Shown in pieces: positions 1 through 10,951 of a stretch of 64,000 bases of DNA (its first letter is position 1; each line of letters opens with the position of its first letter). Both the position numbers and the translations under genes were made by a program. The DNA lies in the NCBI GenBank assembly GCA_946800325.1, contig OX326959.1, positions 21,954,242 to 22,018,241 of the forward strand, read 5' to 3'. The notes beneath the pieces are model-generated. The model had not been told where the DNA came from. It ran no database searches and was given only the letters and a program-made list of their open reading frames with translations. The stretch is from Luzula sylvatica (Eukaryota; Streptophyta; Magnoliopsida; Poales; Juncaceae).

Positions 1-300
1 ACTAACTGTATGTCATACTGTGTTGCACCCTTTCGGTATTTCATAGAAACGACACTGATACTTCGTTCATATGAAATATATTTCTACATGAAGGTTGTAG
101 ATAATCTTATTATCTATCTAACCCCAATTTGAACCATTCAAATTGAATTTTCCTACTGAAAGATATGACCACGAATGTACGCTTACATTCGTTTATCCTT
201 GTGTACACTTTTACGGTTGATCCTGAAACTGTATTTCCTTCATCAATATGATATAATATAATATAGTATGATATAATATAATATAATATAATATAATATA

Positions 301-344
<44 letters not shown>

Positions 345-1188
345 TAATATAATATAATATAATATAAAACAATATAGTAATAATATAATATAGTATAAAC
401 TAATCTAATAATAATAATATGGAGCAATATAATATAATATAATATAACATAACACAACATAATACAACATAATATTATAATATAATATAACATAATATAA
501 TATAATATCATATAATAAAATATAATATAACACAATGTAATATAACATAAAAAATAGTATTATATTACGTAATATAATTTACTATAATATAATATAAAAG
601 AATATAATATAATATTGTAATATATATTACAATATAATTAAATATAAAACAATATAATACAATATAATATAATATAATATGACAGTATAATATGTTACAA
701 TATAATATGATACATTGAAATATAATATAAACAATATAATATAAGATAAAACAATATCATATAAAACAAGATAATATAATAAAATATTATTTATAATATA
801 ATATAATATAAAACAATATAATATAATAAAATATTATTTATAATATAATATAATATAAAACAATATAATATAAAATAATATTATATTATATTGTATAATA
901 TATAATATAATATAATATAAATCTAATATCATAATCACAATATCATATAATATAGTATCAAATAATATAATATAATATAATATAATACAATATTGTATAA
1001 CAAGAATTAAATATTGGAATATTAAAATCCTGAATTTTACCCGAAAGAATCAAACAAGAGATTTGATATACATGATTTCAAAATACAACAAATCAAACAG
1101 CTCATCTGAATCATCAAATACATAAATAGCGATATACATGTATTTCACGTACTCATGTATATCAAAATCCTCCAAATCAAACATGCCC
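1..1188. mobile_element. AATAT-rich TIR element, right part (copy 1)
   Basis: Positions 247-1000 are almost pure AATAT/ATAAT low-complexity sequence, including an (AAT)n run near 305-345. The right flank (about 1004-1188) matches the right end of the better delimited element at 23846-24776: both have the stretch around 'atacatgatttcaaaatac' and both end in 'aatcaaacatgccc'. Copy B of the duplication reads straight through at this point (the 'tttgcttagtcac' at 19924), so the element is an insertion private to copy A. Its left end was not identified; bases 1-246 do not resemble the left end of the other copy, so the start given is only the window edge. Confidence 0.55.
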
Positions 1189-2302
1189 TTTGCTTAGTCA
1201 CCGGAAATAGCACGTACTGAGGAGTAAAGACTGGTACAAATGATGATTACATGATGACAAAGCAAATATTTAATCCATACATAGCCAATCAGTCAGGAAT
1301 CACGGCTGGACCCCATCATAGACCCATAATTTTGTGAATGGACTCGTTCACATGGACGACTGGTTCATATTTGTTCATATTTGTTCCTAGACCTATATCC
1401 ATCCACAAGGTGCATTGCATCTTAAATTTTTATAACCGTTTGTAAGTTCCAATGCTATATAGCCTATACGGCTACACCTCAGGTTACTCTTTCCAGGAGA
1501 TTCCAAGATTTTATGACTGAAATAAGAATTAACAATTTAAAAATTAACCCGTAAACGTTTAGTTTAATTTAATATTTTAATTTATGATTTTATAATAAAT
1601 TAAGATATTATATCACAAATTAAAATTTTAATTTTTAAAGCGTTAAGTTATATCTCCGTCATCAGTTCTTCAGTTCTTCGAAAAAGAATCGGAGGTATAT
1701 CAAATATTTTTCATTTTTATTATTGAGGAAAATGTCCGCATGCATCTCAAATTTTTTTATCGATTTTTTTTATTGCGTCTTAAATTTTTATTATTAACTA
1801 CGAGGTGTTTAGTGTTAAAATTAATTATTGCATTACATTAGCAAGACAATCAAATAAGGAACAAATATATTATTACGAAGTACACTACAAAATTATGGCG
1901 GCTCGAAAATATTTGAAGGGATTGATAGAAGCTCTTTCTAAATTTGCAAGGGGTCGAACGATGTTATACGATGTTACGTTCTTCTTGCATATGAGCGAGA
2001 ACACACACATTCTAGAACCATCTTCTTGTAGGTTCCAATAAAAAGCCAATAACATTTGGAAAGATGGTCATTTTTCAACACAACATTTTTGTTTTGGAGT
2101 AGAATCCGGAGCACGGTTCGTGTTCGTCTTGGTTCTTTACTTTATTAATAAATTGAGATAAAATTTTGGTACATATCAGTCGTACAAAAATTATGGAAAT
2201 ATTGTTGGATTATCTTATGTTTGGATCAAATGGACCACTCCAATCACAAATCTAATGGAGAATGTTTTTGTTTTTCAAGAGTTTGTTTTCAATTAGGTCA
2301 CT

Positions 2303-2406
2303 ATTAGACACAAAAAAAAATCATATATTGTGAGGTTGTAAATTCGAGCCTCATTGACACCAATGAAAGAAAGATCACTGAGGCTTCGCCATTTACTCGT
2401 TTGTTT
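2303..2406 (+). mobile_element. SINE-like fragment
   Basis: It contains a B-box-like 'gtaaattcgagcctc', then 'attgacaccaatg', and a T-rich end (around 'catttactcgtttgtttt'). This is the same 3' arrangement as the delimited SINE at 5473-5584. Possible flanking repeats (around 'caattaggtca' and 'taattagctca') are imperfect, so the borders are approximate. Confidence 0.4.
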
Positions 2407-2420
2407 TAATTAGCTCATTG

Positions 2421-2424
<4 letters not shown>

Positions 2425-2479
<55 letters not shown>
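2425..2479. repeat. (TA)n microsatellite
   Basis: An uninterrupted TA dinucleotide run that directly abuts the left terminus of the hAT-like element starting at 2480. Confidence 0.95.
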
Positions 2480-2482
<3 letters not shown>

Positions 2483-3328
2483 TGTTTTAAATTGCGGCGC
2501 AATTGCGGAAATTGCGGCCCGAAATTTAGAATCGCAATTTCGCAATAACATATAGCGGTATATTGCGTTTTCGAAAAATTACGGCCATTGCGGCGCAATT
2601 GCGGGAAAATTGCGGTAATTGCGGGTACAAATTGCGGGATAATATTCAAATCGTTGTAATTTTCAAATCCTTCCATCAAATTACACGAAATTTATATTGA
2701 AATCGCTCGTCTCGACGAGAGGAACGCAATGATGGGCTTGAATTTGTGATATTTTGTCTTTTACCCTGAATTAAACACGAAACACACGTTAAATTAATTT
2801 CGTCGAGAATTATTTAATATAAACATTATAACATAATTTTTGAGATTATTTAATACTTAGTTCCCATGTTTTATTATCAAAATATTTGATAAAATATACT
2901 CATAACATACATAACTTCTAAAATATGTCATTTTCATCTATAAATATATGGCTTTCATAATTTTCATTGTATTTCATTGATGTTTCGATTTAAAATTTGA
3001 GTTATAGTGTTTTGATATTTTTGGATGTCGACAAAAAATTCTTCAACAAAATACAAATCCAAAGATCCCGTATAATTTCCTTTTTAATGAAAATTTTATG
3101 ATCAACTTTTATTTATACTGAAAATGTTCCTGGACAATCAACTTTTTTATCCTTTTTAGAAGAAAATATTGTGAAAAATATATTTAAACAAACTATTATT
3201 TTTACATAATTTAATATCGCAACGACTGTCCGCAATAAGTTCATTGCGCCGCAATTGCGCCCGCAAACGCAATCCGCTGCAAAAAAAGACCCGACCGCAA
3301 TGGACCGCAATATCGCAATTTAAAACAT

Positions 3329-3330
<2 letters not shown>
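2480..3330. mobile_element. hAT-like non-autonomous element in a (TA)n tract
   Basis: The left end 'cagtgttttaaattgcg' and the reverse complement of the right end 'caatgttttaaattgcg' form a terminal inverted repeat of about 17 bp with one mismatch. Subterminal sequence is full of 'attgcgg' motifs on both sides. CA..TG-type ends fit hAT elements. The element sits inside a TA dinucleotide run, so any 8-bp target duplication would be TATATATA and cannot be told from the microsatellite. No transposase frame is present. Copy B lacks the whole region. Confidence 0.7.

Positions 3331-3411
<81 letters not shown>
3331..3411. repeat. (TA)n microsatellite
   Basis: The second half of the TA tract interrupted by the hAT-like element. 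It generates spurious Tyr-Ile repeat reading frames on both strands. Confidence 0.95.
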
Positions 3412-3414
<3 letters not shown>

Positions 3415-3987
3415 CTCTTTGAACAATTTAATGAAAAGGTTAAAATTCTTCTACATGGTATAAGCTTGAACGATCCTCTCCTCTCTTCCGCTCACTCTCT
3501 TCTATCACCTCGAAATCCGGCAATTATGGCATCTCTCGAGCCAACACCTACCTCTGATTCTCTTGATCCAAACATAAGATATTATAACAAATATGAATAA
3601 TAACTTCGCGACTATCCAAGATTTATATAAGCTATTACTACTTGCCGCTACTAAGCGAGGAATGACGCTCTTTTGTTGAAGATTATGTTGCTTTTTCCCA
3701 TATCGTCCATACGTATGTTGTCCATGATCGTTTGGCATCGTTGAATCTGTTTGTGTGACTTGTATATTCTTAGTTGTTTCTCTCATGATTGAAGGATTGA
3801 TTCTTGTATGCCAAGATGTATTCGAGATAGCTCGTAACATTGTTGCGTCCAACATTGTGCTAATAGGTGTGCAGATGTTTCAAGCGTCTGCGAGCAAAAA
3901 AACACTGTTATTGAATGCGCCAACTTCTTTTTGCCAAGTTATCCTGAGATAAATAAACAAAATGTAATATTCATATAAATTAAATTA
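3412..3987. other. No gene seen; duplication backbone
   Basis: 3412-3583 is private to copy A and unrecognised. From about 3590 the sequence matches copy B from about 23146 on. Short open frames here contain stops or frame differences in copy B and are not supported as genes. Confidence 0.5.
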
Positions 3988-3995
3988 GTTATCTC

Positions 3996-4521
3996 CTATG
4001 TTACGCAGATACTTCAAAAATGCTGAAGTATCCTGAGGATACGGGTATCCTATACGGATACGGATACGATACGGCTCGGATACATATCGGATACGCAACG
4101 TGGCGTATCCGATTATTTTAATATTTATTTTTTTCGGATACGGCGGGGATACGGAAGGATACGACGGTGATACGTTTAGGATACTGCTGAGATACTCAAT
4201 TTATGATATTTCGGCACATTATATATTTTGACCCATAATATTTTTAAATAAATTATATAAATACTTCTAGGATACTTCTAAATTAGTTCTAGGATACTTC
4301 TAGAATAAATTTATGATAATTTTATGATACTTGTATTGTTTTGTTGATTTTATTTGTTGTCATGATATTTAATTAAAAAATATTATTAATTATATACAAT
4401 ATAAATATATTAAAATAATAACTATATAGACGTATTCGTATCCGTGATTTTTTGTATCGCCGTATCGCCGTATCCGTATCGTATCGGATATGATACCCGT
4501 ATTCGTATCCGTGCAACATAG
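3996..4521. mobile_element. hAT MITE with 8-bp TSD
   Basis: The element is flanked by the perfect 8-bp direct repeat 'gttatctc' (3988-3995 and 4522-4529). Copy B has a single 'gttatctc' at the equivalent place (about 23531), which is the empty site. Termini are 'ctatgttacgcagatac' and, reverse-complemented, 'ctatgttgcacggatac'. The interior has many GGATACG/CGTATCC motifs near both ends and an AT-rich centre without coding capacity. An 8-bp target duplication is the hAT signature. Confidence 0.9.
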
Positions 4522-4529
4522 GTTATCTC

Positions 4530-5472
4530 ATAACTATTCAAATAAATGAACTTAAATTAAAAAAAAAGATGATAATATATTAATAAAAATACTAATATTT
4601 TAAATATATAATATATTTTGTTAAGATATAGATGCCGATTCAACATCACCCATGTAATATTCGTCGTATGTTCATTAACACGTTAACCTATCTTAATTAT
4701 TATATACACGTCATTTTAGTTGAATATGGAGCAAAATAGTTCCTTCCTATTGAGCCGCAAATTAAGAAATAGATAAGCATTCTAGACATGGTTTACATAG
4801 TCCATCACCCTGGCCAGAAAGCGTGTTCTCTCTATGTGTCATACATTTATGTGCATTCGTCATATGTTCCCCCTCTTAGCTGTGCTCATTGTTAAAGGTA
4901 GCAACATTGCTTACAAATCAAAGGGACATTTATAAAGAAATTTTTGAATTTGTCAAAACGTACGTAATCGATTACGTGTTAGAATATTTGTCATGTCATT
5001 TTTTTTTTTACAAATGACAGATATAATTTTGAACATTTTCGATCAATATATTTGTTAAAAAATTAATATTTATATTATGGAATATTAGAGTTTATGATAG
5101 TAAATTATGTATCTAATTTATTTTAACAATATGAAAATATATATTTCTAATGTAGCAACATTGCTTTTGTCGTAGAATATTTGTCATGTCATTGATAAAA
5201 TTAACGGACAAATAAATCTTTAATAGATGAAAGATCAATATACGAACTAATTTAATAATTGATGAATTAAATGTATCACATAAAAGTTGAGGATAAAAAA
5301 ATACAGCGACACGATAATTTTAGGCCAAATTTAGAGTTTATCTCTTTATAATTTTATACATATGGTCATGCAGACCATGGATCACTAATAATCTCTTATT
5401 TCTGCTAATAATTTTAAGTTACAACAACTTATAACTTGTTATTAAATTAATCTAAATATCATAATTAATTTA
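4530..5472. other. No gene seen; upstream region of LOR-A
   Basis: AT-rich intergenic sequence collinear with copy B (about 23540-25430). The site near 4831 ('gtgttctctctatgtgtc') is the uninterrupted version of the site that holds the AATAT element in copy B. Confidence 0.6.
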
Positions 5473-5584
5473 TGGTTGGGTATCGGACACAAAAAATCAT
5501 ACGTTGTGAGAGATTGTGGGTTCGAATTGCATTAACATCAATAGATAGAGCACCGTCGAATCTTCTCCGTTTACTATTTTTTGT
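5473..5584 (+). mobile_element. tRNA-derived SINE, T-tailed
   Basis: A 112-bp insertion flanked by a perfect 13-bp direct repeat 'cataattaattta' (5460-5472 and 5585-5597); copy B has one copy at the empty site (about 25411). It has a B-box-like 'gggttcgaattgc', then 'cattaacatcaat', and ends in 'actattttttgt'. The T-rich tail resembles Au-type plant SINEs. It lies about 230 bp upstream of the LOR-A TATA box. Confidence 0.8.
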
Positions 5585-5812
5585 CATAATTAATTTAAAT
5601 AAGTCCTATTTTTTCATGAAAACATAATTATAATATTCGCAGCCCAATGAGAGTATTATCCTAGTTTACCTAAAAGGCTAAAAAGGTAAAATCATGGTCT
5701 ATTTCACTATTTGGCTTCCAACAGTATGATGTGCCGGCGCCCTCCAGTTATAATTAAAAAAGAGAGAATTTACTTTGTACCTACAAGTGTGCATATATTT
5801 AGGTTTGGCCAT

Positions 5813-5819
5813 TATAAAG
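5813..5819 (+). promoter_or_regulatory. TATA box of LOR-A
   Basis: 'TATAAAG' lies 56 bp before the LOR-A start codon. The same hexamer and spacing (48 bp) are kept in copy B at 25837, supporting a genuine core promoter. Confidence 0.6.
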
Positions 5820-5874
5820 TACAAGAAGTCAAGAACCTCCTAATTTCAGCCTTCATTTACAAATCACAAATCAC

Positions 5875-6615
5875 ATGCAAAAACCTACCTCTTTCAATCC
5901 GGTGAACAAGATACACCCAGTGGATACCCAGAAACATCTAGACGAATTAGCTTCAAAGGAGGATCATGAGTTAGAAAGAGTTTATACGATTTGGAAGAAA
6001 TCAAGCATGAATTTTGATGGAAGCGATGGATTCTCAGTGTTCGATAATAATAATTCAGGAAAATTGGTCTATCGAGTTGATAATTACTCGAGAAGATGCA
6101 CTTCTTTTACTAGAGAGATTGTATTGATGGATGGAGATGGGAATCCACTTCTCTTTTTAAGACCCAAGGTATGAAACTTTTCTTAAATGGAATTTGAAAT
6201 GTAAATATTTAACTTTATTTTTACATTGTTGTAGATTATGACCATGCATGATCAATGGAATGTCTATGAATTCGAAAAATCCACTGAAAGACTGAATGCC
6301 AAACTTTTCTCAATTAGAAAATCTTCAATCCTTCAAAGTAGTAACCATGCAGAAATACAACTCGCCAAAACCCTAGATATTGTTAATAATCCTAATTTAG
6401 TACCAGATTTCACAATTCAAGGTTGCTTCAATGAAAGATCTTGCACAATTTGGGGGTACGACGGGGTGGAGATTGCAAGGATCTCGAGAAAAATCGCAGG
6501 AGAAAACTCGATTTTATTGGGAAATGATGTGTTTAACATTTTAATTCAACCTGGCTTCGATCCTGCAATGATAATAGCCTTTGTAGTCTTAGGGGATCGT
6601 TTATTTTGTTCTTGA
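5875..6615 (+). CDS. LURP-one-related (LOR/Tubby-like) protein, copy A
   Basis: A two-exon gene. Exon 1 is 5875-6168 (98 codons), followed by a 66-bp GT..AG intron at 6169-6234. Exon 2 is 6235-6615 and ends in TGA, giving 224 aa. The start is the first ATG after the TATA box, and the frame is kept in the duplicate. The protein has the LURP-one/DUF567 pattern: 'YTIWKKSSMNF' (about 37-47), 'SVFDN', 'LVYRVDNYSRRC' and 'IVLMDGDGNPLLFLRPK' strands in the N-terminal half. The C-terminal half has 'IQGCFNERSCTIW', 'GVEIARISRK' and a hydrophobic final helix-strand ('DPAMIIAFVVLGDRLF'). The family folds as a Tubby-like beta-barrel around a central helix. The Arabidopsis founder LURP1 is needed for basal defence against an oomycete, and most members lack an assigned biochemical role. 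An AATAAA lies at 6655. Family assignment is confident; the specific role is unknown. Confidence 0.88.
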
Positions 6616-6654
6616 TCGTTAGTATGTTATATGTAATGGCATTAATACATTATC

Positions 6655-6660
6655 AATAAA
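6655..6660 (+). terminator. Poly(A) signal of LOR-A
   Basis: AATAAA 40 bp after the stop codon, conserved in copy B at 26698. Transcript ends are not known. Confidence 0.45.
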
Positions 6661-6664
6661 TTAT

Positions 6665-8130
6665 TATCCCTACTGATACAGTTTCCAACCCATTTCCTGC
6701 TTCAGGAAAGTGCCACTTCATAATTATTTTATTTTATTCATTGGCTGTAATTTGATCGATGATTTTGATGGGATAAAATCCTTCAAAAACAATAATAGAG
6801 GCCTCTATGATTGCATTCTCTCTGCCCCTCGTATAACGCTAACTCGTGGCGCCGCACGACTCCGACACTTACGTCTCAGTGATGAGACAGTTGTGAAAGG
6901 TTGTGAAAGGAACAACACAGTAACACAGGGCTAATACCATGTGGTCCACTGAGGAGGTCAAAATCCCCAGTATACTTGGTTTATTTTTTTTTGTATTTCC
7001 AAAGTATATATCTTAATTCATTTTCTCTCTTTCATTAATTCGTTTCTTCGTGTCGTACGACGATATAATTTTTGTTTTTCACAATATCGAAAACCATTGT
7101 TCTTAGTTCGTTAAGTTTGATGTAAAAAAAAACCAATTATTTAAATTTCTTACTGATTTTTCTTTTGCTTGTCAAATTTGATAAAGCTCATAAGATGAAA
7201 GCACAGGCAAATCAATGAGCAATACATTGATAAAAGAAAAGTCATTGTGAATCATGCAATCATACTGATATGGTATTACTATTGATAGTATGCCTGTTTA
7301 ATGTCTCGGGACAGTGGCGGATTAAGCTTAGTATGAACTTGCGCAGGAAGCCGCGTCCTCATAATTTTTTAGGATTATACTGTTGTATTTATGATAAAAT
7401 TAGAAATATTTACGCAGCAGTGCCCCCGAATTATCTTTGAAAATTCTCAAAGTGACCTCTCGAGATTAGCACCCTCCATTGATATGGAGCAAGATCCGGC
7501 CCTCTAGGGTTTTCTCAAGTATGTGCTTTTGAGGAGAAGAAAACACGAGTAAGAAGACTGAACATAACTTACTCTAAGGTCATTAATAGGTGTAATCTCA
7601 GGCCATATAGTTTTGTATTGTTTTTTCTTTTCTTTTTCAATTTTTATTATTTCGATCAATTTCAAAGTTAATTGACTAGTAAGCTTAAAGTGGGCAAAGA
7701 AACATTAAAGACAAGTTCATTTATTTGTTAATTGTTGATTTTTTGTTTTGTTTTCATAACAAAATAAAATGTTCCTCCTTTTAGGTTTAGTAAATCTTGC
7801 CACATATATATTTATCGTAAATATTGTGATACCGCGACATCACAACACACTCGATTATATATTAATGTTAACAAAAAAATATTTGGTACAAAACACAATT
7901 AATAGTATACACGATATCATATTTAATAGATAAAATAATTAAAAATATTTAATATAAAAAATTGAAATAAACAAACTTATAATAAAACTCATATGATGTT
8001 TCGAATTTACATTTTTCATCGCAATAATATTTGACATGTATTTATAACCTTTAAGAAATTATTTGTGTTTTTGGATAATATAATTTCAAAGTTTTTTTGT
8101 AACAAAATAGTATTATATAATATTTATAAA
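6665..8130. other. No intact gene; duplication backbone with transposon remnants
   Basis: Collinear with 26705-28210. A stretch around 7312 ('cagtggcggattaagctta') resembles a degraded hAT terminus, but no partner end was found. Short open frames differ in frame between copies A and B, arguing against coding function. Confidence 0.5.
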
Positions 8131-8185
8131 ATAATAACAATAACAATAATAACAATAATAACAACAATAATAATAATAATAATGA
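8130..8185. repeat. AAC/AAT trinucleotide-rich tract
   Basis: Imperfect run of aac, aat and ata triplets. The duplicate at about 28210-28275 has a different length, as expected for slippage. It creates Leu- or Ile-repeat frames that are not genes. Confidence 0.85.
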
Positions 8186-8881
8186 TAACTGATGATGATA
8201 TAATACTACTACTAATAATAAACATAATAATTGTATTATACGGTTTAAGTTATTTTGCATTGTATTTCATATATTTTTTTCTCAAAAAAGTGTAGTTAGT
8301 GAATAGTTTGTGTCGGAACAATGTTAATATGGAGCTCAAAACAAGAAATTAAAATGAATTTAATTTTTGCCGCCTTTATCCCAGTCAGCTCTGCCACACC
8401 TTGTACCACCTCCGTCCCTAACTCTGTCGCCCACCCGTCACCCATCCACCCATTCCAGCAACCTCCCATCAGCAGGGGCGGCTCACATACGTAGGCTATG
8501 TAGGCGCATGTTGCGAGCCCCAAATTTCGAAAGCCTTATATGTACATTTTATAGATTTGTGAATCGTATACCTATGATGGTAGTAAATAATTGATTTGTA
8601 TATTGTGTAAGAGAGTAAATAACAAGTTTGTATTTGCTTTTGCATGAAGAAATTCCTTTTCCTTCTACTACTCGAGTTTATTTCCATCAAAGTAGTGATT
8701 GGAAAATTTCCTGAATAGCGACATTTCTTTCCACATCAACAAATCTATTATCAACAAAATCATCAATTAATCGAAGGAAAAATCTTTTTCTGAAGAAAAT
8801 ATCAGCAAATTTCCTCCTTTTTCCTTTTGAAACTTCCCGAATTAAGCAAGTTAATGAGTTTGGATCCGCCGCGTTACTCTA

Positions 8882-9263
8882 GGGGAGCGTTTGGTTCGTG
8901 CTTTAGAATTTCTATGCCTTGGCATCTATCATAATTTATTCCATTCCCATGTTTGGCTCAGACACTGGGTAATAAAGTAACGTCATACACGATGTCCATG
9001 GACATTATTTCATGGGAATATGATTACCACCAAAATTGGTGGCTTTTCTTTATTCCCATGAGCATTCCATCTCTTCAAATATTAAAAACTAAAATTATTC
9101 CAAAAAAATTATTTATTTCACATAGTTTCTAAATTTGTAGGAAAAGAAAATTTATCAACCAAACATTACTATTGTGTATGCCATGAAATACTATTCCATG
9201 GAATGTAATTTCTTGGCATATAATATTCCAAGGTGTATTTCAAAGTTCGAACCAAACGGCCCC
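8882..9263. mobile_element. PIF/Harbinger-like MITE
   Basis: Ends are 'ggggagcgtttggttcg' and, reverse-complemented, 'ggggccgtttggttcg'. They are flanked by TA (or CTA) on each side. Copy B reads 'gttactctagctgaattac' uninterrupted at about 29032, which is the empty site. The interior has paired 'attcccatg' motifs and no coding capacity. The 2-3 bp TA/CTA duplication and GC-rich ends fit the Harbinger/Tourist group. A diverged relative lies at 13594-13960. Confidence 0.8.
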
Positions 9264-9355
9264 TAGCTGAATTACTCTTTTTTTCTCCTTCTTTAATCAA
9301 ACACTAATTATTATTTTTGCTAATCAATAAAAGTTTTTTGAGGCGATGTCTCGGC

Positions 9356-9440
9356 TGAATTGCTCTTTTTTTTTTTTTTTTGATAGTAAATGAATAAGCC
9401 TCGTATGTTATCTATCCATTGATATCAATGAAGTTTGGCG
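9356..9440 (-). mobile_element. SINE fragment (3' half), copy A
   Basis: On the minus strand it ends 'aggcttattcatttactatc' followed by an A-run, like the 3' end of the longer copy at 29150-29280. Copy A has lost the B-box half by a deletion joining into 'gcgagaaaagacatttg'. Confidence 0.5.
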
Positions 9441-9964
9441 AGAAAAGACATTTGATCTGATCAAAATATGCATATTTACGCCATGATTGCTAAAATGTTT
9501 GTTTTTTAAACATGACTATCACAATTTTTGCAATCAAATTCGACAAATTATGGTGCCTAAAAACTAATTTAATCGCATTTGTAAAAACCATTGAGGGTGC
9601 ATTTATTCGAGGGTATGTAATGAAACTAATCTGAAGGTTTGACTCGTCCAATTTAACGCAACAATTCTTCAAGTGTTGATTCTTCTATTTATCTAAATTG
9701 AAACTTACTTTTGGTACAATTTTCGTGTGTATATATTGAAACTTACTTTTGGTACAATTGAAAATACTACCATAAGCTACACACCCATAAGATGAGGAAA
9801 TTTTCGTGTGTATATATTTTATCTAGTGGTAAATTATGAATCTACAATAGTTAATACTTTATATTAGCTATTTAATTGGTATTTCTTGTTTCATTGGACA
9901 ATTGTACAATATGCATTTACAAGTGGGTATGGATCATAAAAAATATAGAGCTCATATATGAAGC

Positions 9965-10250
9965 CCCCCCATTGCCCCCCGCGATCCGTGATTGAGTCAC
10001 GGTGACGCACGGTTTTAATACGAGCGGACCGGACTGTGAATATTACCCAAAAGCGCTCCCTTATAAGGCCGCGCGAAGGCCCACATTAACTCGGCCCGCA
10101 ATTGATCGTCAATTGCCCTGGACTATGCAGCGTTGATGGCAACGTGTCTGCTGCACTGTGCTTGTGCAGACATTTCAGGATACTTCATTAATGCAGCTGT
10201 CATGTAGATATATTGATGGATGATGTGTCATCATTACTTAGCCATATGAT
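9965..10250. other. GC-rich island at the right edge of duplication A
   Basis: A locally GC-rich segment with C-runs ('gaagcccccccattgcccccc'), a TATAAGG at about 10052, and GGCCCACA/GGCCCGC motifs reminiscent of site II elements of plant housekeeping promoters. It begins where similarity to copy B ends. A short open stretch with an ATG at 10312 and a plausible donor ('ac|gtaagg', about 10379) follows, but no convincing gene could be assembled. It may be a promoter fragment of a relocated gene. Confidence 0.35.
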
Positions 10251-10669
10251 TTTGAAATTTGAATTTTGTCAATATATAGCTAACCAAATCCCCCCATTTT
10301 CTTCTTGCAATGCAGAAAGAACCCTATTTGTGCTTTTGGAATTGCTCTTTGGAATTAATGGCGGAACAAGGAATTACGTAAGGTAATCATTTTAATTTTT
10401 CCAATTTTGTAATTTTAGATGGTTATCAAAGTTCCAATTTTATTTTACATTTCTTTCAATCTCTAATCTGATATATGTGAATTAACATTTTTAATTTGTA
10501 ATGGTATTTTTTTATTTGCCCTGATTCAGATTGGCCTATCAAGTATTGAAAAGAGAATAAATTGTATTAAGGATAAGGTGAAACAATGTAAGATGGGTTA
10601 ATAGGGTAAAGGAAAGGAAAAATATTGTGAGTACAATGCAGAATGTGTATTTGTATTAATGATGAATGG

Positions 10670-10951
10670 AAAATTATACTATGCACCTCAAATGTCCACC
10701 AAATTTTTTTCACAATAGTAATTTATGATTAATCCATTGAATAGTATTTGGAATTAACGATTAATTCAAGATTATATATTTTTTGATTACTTAGAATTAA
10801 TCATCAATTGATATTGACCTTAATTATATATTAAAATTGTAATAATCTTGAATTAATCGTTAATTCGAAATACTAATCCATGGATTAACCATAAATTACT
10901 ATTGTGGGAGAATTTTGGTGGACATTTGAGGGGCACAGTAAATGGCCTCAC
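10670..10951. mobile_element. Foldback MITE, Mutator-like
   Basis: A long imperfect terminal inverted repeat of about 75 bp. The left arm runs from 'attatactatgcacctcaaa' through 'tgtccaccaaa' and 'cacaatagtaatttatg'. The right arm reverse-complemented has 'cccctcaaatgtccaccaaa' and the same continuation. Flanks 'gatgaatgg' (10661-10669) and 'gatgaattg' (10952-10960) form a 9-bp target duplication with one mismatch, pointing to the Mutator superfamily. Similar 'GTACCCCTC'-ended elements occur at 21065-21350 and perhaps 25568-25822. Confidence 0.7.

Larger units (their letters stand above)
1189..9963 (+). repeat. Segmental duplication, copy A
   Basis: This segment is collinear and highly similar to 19924-30240 in the same orientation, an offset of about 18.7-20.3 kb. 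Anchors are 'tttgcttagtcac' (1188/19924), the LOR gene (5875/25891), the trinucleotide-rich stretch (8130/28210) and 'acaagtgggtatggatcat' (about 9920/30195). Similarity breaks down near 9950-9965. The left limit may lie beyond the window because a transposon occupies it. Copy A carries private insertions at 2201-3583, 3996-4521, 5473-5584 and 8882-9263. Confidence 0.9.

Noticed and set aside
110..535. Open frame rich in Tyr, Ile and Leu
   Set aside because: A by-product of AATAT-type low-complexity DNA; no recognisable domain.
3241..3600. Tyr-Ile repeat frames on both strands
   Set aside because: Encoded by the (TA)n microsatellite next to a transposon end.
8051..8295. Leu-rich and Ile-rich frames
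   Set aside because: Produced by the AAC/AAT tract; length differs in the duplicate, so not conserved as protein.
8475..8560. hAT-like terminus ('agcaggggcggctcacatac')
   Set aside because: Present in both duplication copies but no partner end or target duplication; only a possible remnant.
10312..10600. Possible small two-exon gene starting at the ATG at 10312
   Set aside because: Using the plausible donor and acceptor gives a stop after about 33 codons, and the other frame lacks a start; no known protein recognised.
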